Below are positions 59,443 to 64,000 of a stretch of DNA of 64,000 nt, piece after piece. Source of the DNA: Glaciecola sp049650345. Its GTDB lineage: Bacteria > Pseudomonadota > Gammaproteobacteria > Enterobacterales > Alteromonadaceae. The stretch spans positions 1 to 64,000 of the forward strand of contig JBARZY010000056.1 of assembly GCA_049650345.1 (NCBI GenBank), written 5' to 3'. The notes beneath the pieces were generated by a model. It did not search any database. It saw only the letters and a list, made by a program, of their open reading frames with translations, and was not told the origin of the DNA. Numbering within the stretch: the first letter of the stretch is position 1; each line of letters begins with the position of its first letter. The position numbers were made by a program, and so were the translations under genes.

Positions 59443-60446
59443 TGAATAAGCAAAAAACATTTGGATTGTTGTTGTGTTTATTGGGCAGTTTCTCTGCTGT
59501 GGCACAGCAAAAAGGAGAATACAACGAATGGCTTTCGGTATCTTCTACCATGAACTGGAGTTCGGGCATGGTTACCGCAGAAGGCTTTGGTGTTGCTCCT
59601 GAGAACAAACGCGAGCAAGTAGGTAAATTACTAGCATGCAGGGCCGCAGTAACCGACGCACAGCGTAATTTGTTAGAAGCAACCCAAGGCGTTAAGGTTA
59701 CCGTTGATACCAGTATTTCAAAAATGGCATCACAATACGACACCGTGAAATCAGCCGTAGAAGGAGTGGTAAAAGGCGCCTCAATACTTGAGCGAAATAT
59801 CGTTGAAGACGGCACATGCAAAGTGGTCATGGGCATATTTGTAGGCGGTAAACTAAGTGAAAGCGTGTACGAAGAAACCATTGCGGCTGCCTCTGAGCTT
59901 AGTATCTTATGGGATATGTTTTTACAAGGCGACTTATCTTTAGGATTTGTATCAAGTGCAATAGCTGCGCAAACAGCACAACCGGCAAATACCGGTGATG
60001 CACCTTTAGCACTGAATACTGAGTTTGAAAGACTGGACGAGCGTGTAAGTAAACTAGAAAGTAGTCTACTTACTATTAATCCAGAGTTGGCGAATGCCAA
60101 AACACAAGACCAACCTAGCGGTTTAATTATCGATGTACGTGGACATCGCTTTTTACCTTCAATGACACCGGAATTACGTAAACCAAATGGGCAAGTAATT
60201 TATCCATCTATGGCCGATAAACAAACGCTGGTGGCATCAGGTAAGTTATTGTCCTTGTTCTCACGTTCTCTTGAATATGCAATGAACCATCCAATAGTGG
60301 GCGACAAGCCATTACTGATTAAAGCTTCTGCAGATGCCAGAGCGCCATCCAATATTCGCTTAACTGCACAAAATACCAGTCGATTGGTGGAACTTGCGAA
60401 ACAAAACTTTTTTGATACACCTAAAATTATTATTGTTTTAGACTAA
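59442..60446 (+). CDS. exported LPP20-family protein with OmpA-like-looking C-terminal domain
   Basis: A 334-residue protein; start overlaps the previous stop by one base (TAATG). Signal peptide about 1-20 (AVAQQ). LPP20 domain at about 35-140: GMVTAEGFGVAPENKREQVGKLLACRAAVTDAQRNLLEATQGVKVTVDTSISKM...VEGVVKGASIL. A coiled segment (LDERVSKLESSLL) links to a C-terminal domain ending LLIKASADARAPSNIRLTAQNTSRLVELAKQNFFDTPKIIIVLD, which recalls an OmpA/MotB-like peptidoglycan-binding layout but lacks its full motif. Last gene; a strong terminator follows. Confidence 0.82.
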   Translation: MNKQKTFGLLLCLLGSFSAVAQQKGEYNEWLSVSSTMNWSSGMVTAEGFGVAPENKREQVGKLLACRAAVTDAQRNLLEATQGVKVTVDTSISKMASQYDTVKSAVEGVVKGASILERNIVEDGTCKVVMGIFVGGKLSESVYEETIAAASELSILWDMFLQGDLSLGFVSSAIAAQTAQPANTGDAPLALNTEFERLDERVSKLESSLLTINPELANAKTQDQPSGLIIDVRGHRFLPSMTPELRKPNGQVIYPSMADKQTLVASGKLLSLFSRSLEYAMNHPIVGDKPLLIKASADARAPSNIRLTAQNTSRLVELAKQNFFDTPKIIIVLD

Positions 60447-60464
60447 TACTGTCATATTTTTGCA

Positions 60465-60504
60465 GCCGGCCTTTGTGGTTTATGCCCATCGGCCGGTTTT
60501 GTTT
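60465..60504 (+). terminator. rho-independent terminator of the eight-gene operon
   Basis: CCGGCC (60466-60471) pairs with GGCCGG (60491-60496), extended by one G-T pair, loop about 19 bases, followed by TTTTGTTTT. It lies 19 bases after the last stop, ending the 12-kb transcription unit. Confidence 0.85.
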
Positions 60505-60603
60505 TCCTCTTATTTCGCCTATTTACCATAAACGTGTTTAGTTTATGTCTTACACCGTCTATTATTGTTCCCTTATTAATTTTTGAATTATCTACTATTG
60601 ACT

Positions 60604-61092
60604 ATGTCGACCCTTGTTCGTGAACTAATTGCCTTTGATATCCTCAAGCAAGAACTTGAAGACATTGTGGTTGATGACGATTACACCGATAGTGTAAGTA
60701 GCCAGCACATTGCACTATTGAAACAGTGCGCTAGCGCCAACAAAAGGATTATTGAGCTTACCCGCGAGATGTCAGAGTTTGATTTTGCCAAATCTATTAG
60801 CAACGTTGAATTTGTTTACAAGGTAAGTACCAAACAACTCCTTACTATTCACAATAGGCTAATTACATGGACAATAGATTTTTTCATTGCCAAAGAAAAA
60901 GCCAACGCCATCACCGCGCAAGATTTCAGTGATCAAGCTGAAGTTCGCCTTGATTTATGGCAAGCCAAGTCGGCGAAAGCTAAGAACCAAATTAAAACAT
61001 TGGCCTTAGCATTAGGCAGAGATGAGTATGCTGAATTCATTCGCCAGTATCGTTTAACGCATACCGAACTATCGTGGCCACTAAGCAAATAA
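60604..61092 (+). CDS. 162-residue helical cytoplasmic protein (unknown)
   Basis: A soluble, all-helical protein with no signal peptide, several charged helices (LVRELIAFDILKQELEDIVVDDDYTDSVSSQHIALLKQCASANKRIIELTREM) and an alanine/lysine-rich middle (ITAQDFSDQAEVRLDLWQAKSAKAKNQIKTLALALG). No family recognised. ATG at 60604; an in-frame TTG at 60583 is less likely. No ribosome site visible. It stands alone between the operon terminator and the DUF5916 gene. Confidence 0.65.
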   Translation: MSTLVRELIAFDILKQELEDIVVDDDYTDSVSSQHIALLKQCASANKRIIELTREMSEFDFAKSISNVEFVYKVSTKQLLTIHNRLITWTIDFFIAKEKANAITAQDFSDQAEVRLDLWQAKSAKAKNQIKTLALALGRDEYAEFIRQYRLTHTELSWPLSK

Positions 61093-61217
61093 ACAAGCAA
61101 GCAAATGTTAATATTTGTTACATTTAATTATGCCTAAATTGCGACAATGATTCATAAAGCATGTAGTATTTGTCGGTCTTATTTGCGTTACTGCACTTAT
61201 TAAAGGTCCGCATATTC

Positions 61218-63518
61218 ATGCTGTTATCTATTTTACGAATCATCTGTGCGTTGTGTTTGTTAACTTACATTGGCTCAAGCCTTGCTAGTAGCGTTGATAT
61301 CCCCAATTTGCGTATTAGTCCCACCATTGATGGTGCTTATTCTGAGCAAGAATGGCAAGGTGCCAATGTGGTTGATATGCCATTTATTACCCGTCCTTTT
61401 GAAAAACTACCGGCACCAGTTGACACCCAAGTGAGAGTATTTGAAAACGGCACTGACTTATTTGTGTTGTTTATAGCAAAAGACCCGTCACCCGAGCAAA
61501 TAAGAGCGTATTTACGAGACAGAGACGCTGCTTTTGGTGCAGATTTGGTGGGCATAAAACTTGACCCCTTCAATGATGGGCGCCTCGCTTACCAGTTTTT
61601 TGTTAACCCACTTGGTGTACAAACCGACTCCATAGAAAATGAAATGACAGGACAAGAGAGCGCAAGTTGGAATGGCATTTGGTCATCAGCAGGGCAGCTC
61701 ACCGAAGACGGCTTTGTGGTCGAGATGCAAATTCCATTACGTTTAATGAACTTTGAAGAATCAAACAATATCAAAACGTGGGGTATTGAGTTTGTAAGAT
61801 TTTATCCACGTGAAGATTCATACCGCTTATCGCATGTCCCATTTGATAGAGACAATGCCTGTAATTTGTGTCAAATGGGAGAGGCAACAGGGTTTAAAGA
61901 CGCCAAGCAAACCCAAAACTTAGCCGTAGTGCCTACACTTGTATTGGGTAAAAGTGAATCGCGCAATCCTAAAGTGACTAATGATTTTGATTCAAATAGT
62001 GTGCAAGAAGTGGGGCTTGATATTAACTGGGGCATTACGCCTGAGGTTAACTTAACAGGCACGCTAAATCCTGATTTTTCTCAAGTAGAGTCTGACGATG
62101 CTCAGCTTAATATCAATAACAACTTTGCTTTGTTTGTTGATGAGCGCCGGCCATTCTTTGTGGAAAACGCTGATTATTTTTCGTCTATTCGCAATTTGGT
62201 TTATACGCGCTTCATTAACGCTCCCGATTATGGTGCCAAGGTTACTGGCAGAGTAGACAACCATTCCTTAGGCGTATTTGTTGCCAATGACCAAAGCACG
62301 CAGTTTTTGATACCCGGCAATTTGGGTTCCGAAATTGCTGTTATTAACGAAAAGTCGACCAACTTTGCAGGGCGTTACCGATACGACTATTCGGATGATT
62401 TATCAGTAGGACTGTTATCTACCGCTCGCCAGTCAGATTCCTATGAAAACGTGGTTACCGGTGTTGATACTCGATACCGCCTATCGCAGTCAGATATTAT
62501 TAGGGCCCAAGTGGTGGTTTCGCAAACCCAATACCCTGAATTTTTGCAACAGCAATTTTGTCGACAAGGCGATTGTAGTTTGTCACAAAACCAATCTGAA
62601 TCTGCACTTAGAACAGCTGAAACCGATAAATTTTCAGGCAAAGCATACTCTTTATATTATGACCGCGACACCGACAATTATTACATTAATGCACGACGTA
62701 CTGTTACCGAATCTGACTTTAGAGCAGACCTTGGTTTCATTTCTAATGTTGACAGAAAACGCTACATATTCGGTGGTGGATATTTTTGGCGAAACGACAA
62801 CGCATGGTGGAACCAAGTGCGTATTAATGGTGATTGGGACATTACTCACAACGACAACGGTGAATTGATAGAAAAAGAGCTTGAAGGTTACGCCAGTATT
62901 AGTGCCGCTTACCAAACGTACGTTGAGGTAGGATTTGTAAAACGTGACCGAGTGGGCTTGCGTGAACAGCGCGACAGCTTAGCGATTAGCGGCAATACCA
63001 CCTTATTTGCAGAAGATTCTTACTCGTTATATTTTGAAACAGCACCGCTTTCAACATGGGAATACAGTGCTTTTACTCGCATAGGCGACAGAATAGATTT
63101 TGTGAACAACCGTTTAGGTGACAGCACATACTTTGAACAAGGCATATCGTTAAATATTGGACGTCACATTCGCATGGATATTGACCACACCCATAGCAAG
63201 CTTGATTCAAACAATATGGCCTTATTTAAAGCAGACTTAGTTGATTTACGCACTACTTATCAATTTGATCCACAACAATTTATACGTTTAATTGTGACCT
63301 ATTCAAACGTGCGTCGTAACCCCAATAATTACCCATTTGAGGTAAACGCTAAACAAAAAGACTATGGCTTGCAGTTATTGTATTCATACAAACTTAATCC
63401 ACTTACCAAATTTTTTGTTGGCGTGTCACAAAGTGCAGTGCAAGATGATGAACTGGCCACCTTTGAAGTAAACAACCGTTCGGTATTTATGAAGTTTAGC
63501 TATGCATGGTTACCATAA
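61218..63518 (+). CDS. exported protein with CBM9-like domain and DUF5916 outer-membrane barrel
   Basis: A 766-residue protein with signal peptide (about 1-22, SSLASS). Residues 25-230 form a CBM9-like (DOMON-related) beta sandwich (RISPTIDGAYSEQEWQGANVV...VRVFENGTDLFVLFIAKDP...GLGIKLDPFNDG-type strands). From about 245 a DUF5916 barrel: TPEVNLTGTLNPDFSQVESDDAQLNINNNFALFVDERRPFFVENADYF is the family's plug/pore signature, and the chain ends in an aromatic FMKFSYAWLP. Such proteins are common in marine gammaproteobacteria and Bacteroidetes; cargo unknown. AAGG 12 bases before the ATG. Confidence 0.88.
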   Translation: MLLSILRIICALCLLTYIGSSLASSVDIPNLRISPTIDGAYSEQEWQGANVVDMPFITRPFEKLPAPVDTQVRVFENGTDLFVLFIAKDPSPEQIRAYLRDRDAAFGADLVGIKLDPFNDGRLAYQFFVNPLGVQTDSIENEMTGQESASWNGIWSSAGQLTEDGFVVEMQIPLRLMNFEESNNIKTWGIEFVRFYPREDSYRLSHVPFDRDNACNLCQMGEATGFKDAKQTQNLAVVPTLVLGKSESRNPKVTNDFDSNSVQEVGLDINWGITPEVNLTGTLNPDFSQVESDDAQLNINNNFALFVDERRPFFVENADYFSSIRNLVYTRFINAPDYGAKVTGRVDNHSLGVFVANDQSTQFLIPGNLGSEIAVINEKSTNFAGRYRYDYSDDLSVGLLSTARQSDSYENVVTGVDTRYRLSQSDIIRAQVVVSQTQYPEFLQQQFCRQGDCSLSQNQSESALRTAETDKFSGKAYSLYYDRDTDNYYINARRTVTESDFRADLGFISNVDRKRYIFGGGYFWRNDNAWWNQVRINGDWDITHNDNGELIEKELEGYASISAAYQTYVEVGFVKRDRVGLREQRDSLAISGNTTLFAEDSYSLYFETAPLSTWEYSAFTRIGDRIDFVNNRLGDSTYFEQGISLNIGRHIRMDIDHTHSKLDSNNMALFKADLVDLRTTYQFDPQQFIRLIVTYSNVRRNPNNYPFEVNAKQKDYGLQLLYSYKLNPLTKFFVGVSQSAVQDDELATFEVNNRSVFMKFSYAWLP

Positions 63519-63668
63519 TATTAATTCTGATAGCCTGCGCGAGCGCACCATTTAATATGTACTGAAACAAAGCATGTGTGGTAGCTTAGGTGTTAATAAA
63601 AACCACAATTATAGTGTGAGTCATAAGGCAAGTACTCACCACATTTACTCGTAAAAAGGAAGTTAGCT

Positions 63669-64000
63669 ATGGAAGTTATATTTGATTATTTGTTAACTGT
63701 AGAGGTTGCTTTTATTGTGTTGGTACTGGTGCTGCTTAAAAGTAGCATTAAATTTGTGCCGCAAAATAGAGCCTATATTATTGAACGTTTTGGTAAGTTT
63801 CAGTCAACTAAAGAAGCAGGACTTAACTTTATACTGCCGTTTTTTGACCACATTTCTGCAGACCGTTCATTAAAAGAACAAGCCGTAGATGTACCTGAGC
63901 AAAGTGCAATTACCCGCGACAACATTTCGTTGATGGTTGACGGTGTGTTGTATTTTAGAGTGCTCGACCCATACAAAGCCACCTATGGCGTAGAAGATTA
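63669..64000 (+). CDS. SPFH/stomatin-family protein, QmcA/paraslipin-like (cut by window end)
   Basis: The first 110 residues only. N-terminal hydrophobic helix (about 10-27, VEVAFIVLVLVLLKSSI), then the SPFH start VPQNRAYIIERFGKFQSTKEAGLNFILPFFDHISADRSLKEQAVDVPEQSAITRDNISLMVDGVLYFRVLDPYKATYGVED, the paraslipin/QmcA signature (RFGKF...GLxFxxPF...V.D..P..). AAAAGGAAG precedes the ATG by about 7 bases. Usually paired with an NfeD partner downstream or upstream; not visible here. Reading frame open to the end of the window. Confidence 0.93.
   Translation, partial: MEVIFDYLLTVEVAFIVLVLVLLKSSIKFVPQNRAYIIERFGKFQSTKEAGLNFILPFFDHISADRSLKEQAVDVPEQSAITRDNISLMVDGVLYFRVLDPYKATYGVED

Noticed and set aside
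59411..60100. 229-residue minus-strand frame antisense to the second LPP20 gene
   Set aside because: Serine/threonine-rich shadow of the real gene, whose LPP20 signature and coupling to the operon are clear.
1..64000. CRISPR array, insertion sequence, prophage or rRNA
   Set aside because: No regularly spaced repeats, transposase or integrase motifs, phage structural genes or rRNA core sequences were found on either strand.

Overview
The window reads as chromosomal DNA of a marine gammaproteobacterium of the Alteromonadales (Alteromonas/Glaciecola-like). The evidence is an ArcA that is nearly the Enterobacteriaceae protein, conserved neighbourhoods (darP divergent from pmbA; trmB divergent from mutY-yggX), a TonB-dependent receptor, several c-di-GMP proteins, a sugar-oxidising gene set beside Leloir genes, and AT-leaning composition. 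The exact genus cannot be fixed from the sequence alone. No phage, insertion sequence, CRISPR array or rRNA was seen. There is one tRNA (Phe, GAA).

Region by region. (1) 1-4030: a gamma-carbonic-anhydrase-like protein, then a tyrosine-catabolic operon on the minus strand (hppD, a VOC protein, a fumarylacetoacetase-family protein), divergent from a MarR regulator, with two 20-bp palindromes between them that look like its operators. (2) 4019-20846: a galactose/galactoside region: GntR/FCD regulator, sugar dehydrogenase (SDR), KDGal kinase, SMP-30 lactonase, GH36 alpha-galactosidase, sodium/sugar symporter, galT, galK and a Gfo/Idh oxidoreductase. Oxidative (DeLey-Doudoroff-type) and Leloir genes sit together, but no dehydratase or KDPGal aldolase is present here. 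A decayed response regulator-PAS-GGDEF-EAL gene (7881-9627), a DUF2058 gene, a diguanylate cyclase, an iron-type alcohol dehydrogenase and a small TolC-hairpin-like protein are interspersed. (3) 20940-26197: secreted alpha/beta hydrolase, MDR oxidoreductase, JmjC/cupin-like protein, and a membrane GGDEF protein with an altered signature motif. (4) 26296-36453: housekeeping: darP, pmbA, a LytS/LytTR two-component pair, arcA, glgA, rsmC, trmB, mutY, yggX, tRNA-Phe. (5) 36488-47068: two exported amidohydrolases, a TonB receptor, and an unrecognised four-gene membrane operon with overlapping genes. (6) 47324-64000: a 25-residue membrane peptide, a CIA30-like protein, an eight-gene exported-protein operon (48302-60446), a small hypothetical gene, a CBM9/DUF5916 outer-membrane protein and the start of an SPFH (QmcA/paraslipin-like) gene cut by the window edge.

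The best candidate for an undescribed system is the eight-gene operon 48302-60446. Every product carries an export signal. Domains recall FlgT, LPP20/FlgP, CsgG and GNA1162/DUF799, joined with about eleven fibronectin-III modules, a beta-helix lipoprotein and an MltC-type lytic transglycosylase, all in one tightly packed transcription unit ending in a strong terminator. It looks like a non-flagellar outer-membrane/peptidoglycan assembly. The four-gene operon 41371-45467 (putative lipoprotein, 853-residue inner-membrane protein, two small membrane coiled-coil proteins) is a second candidate with no recognised family.
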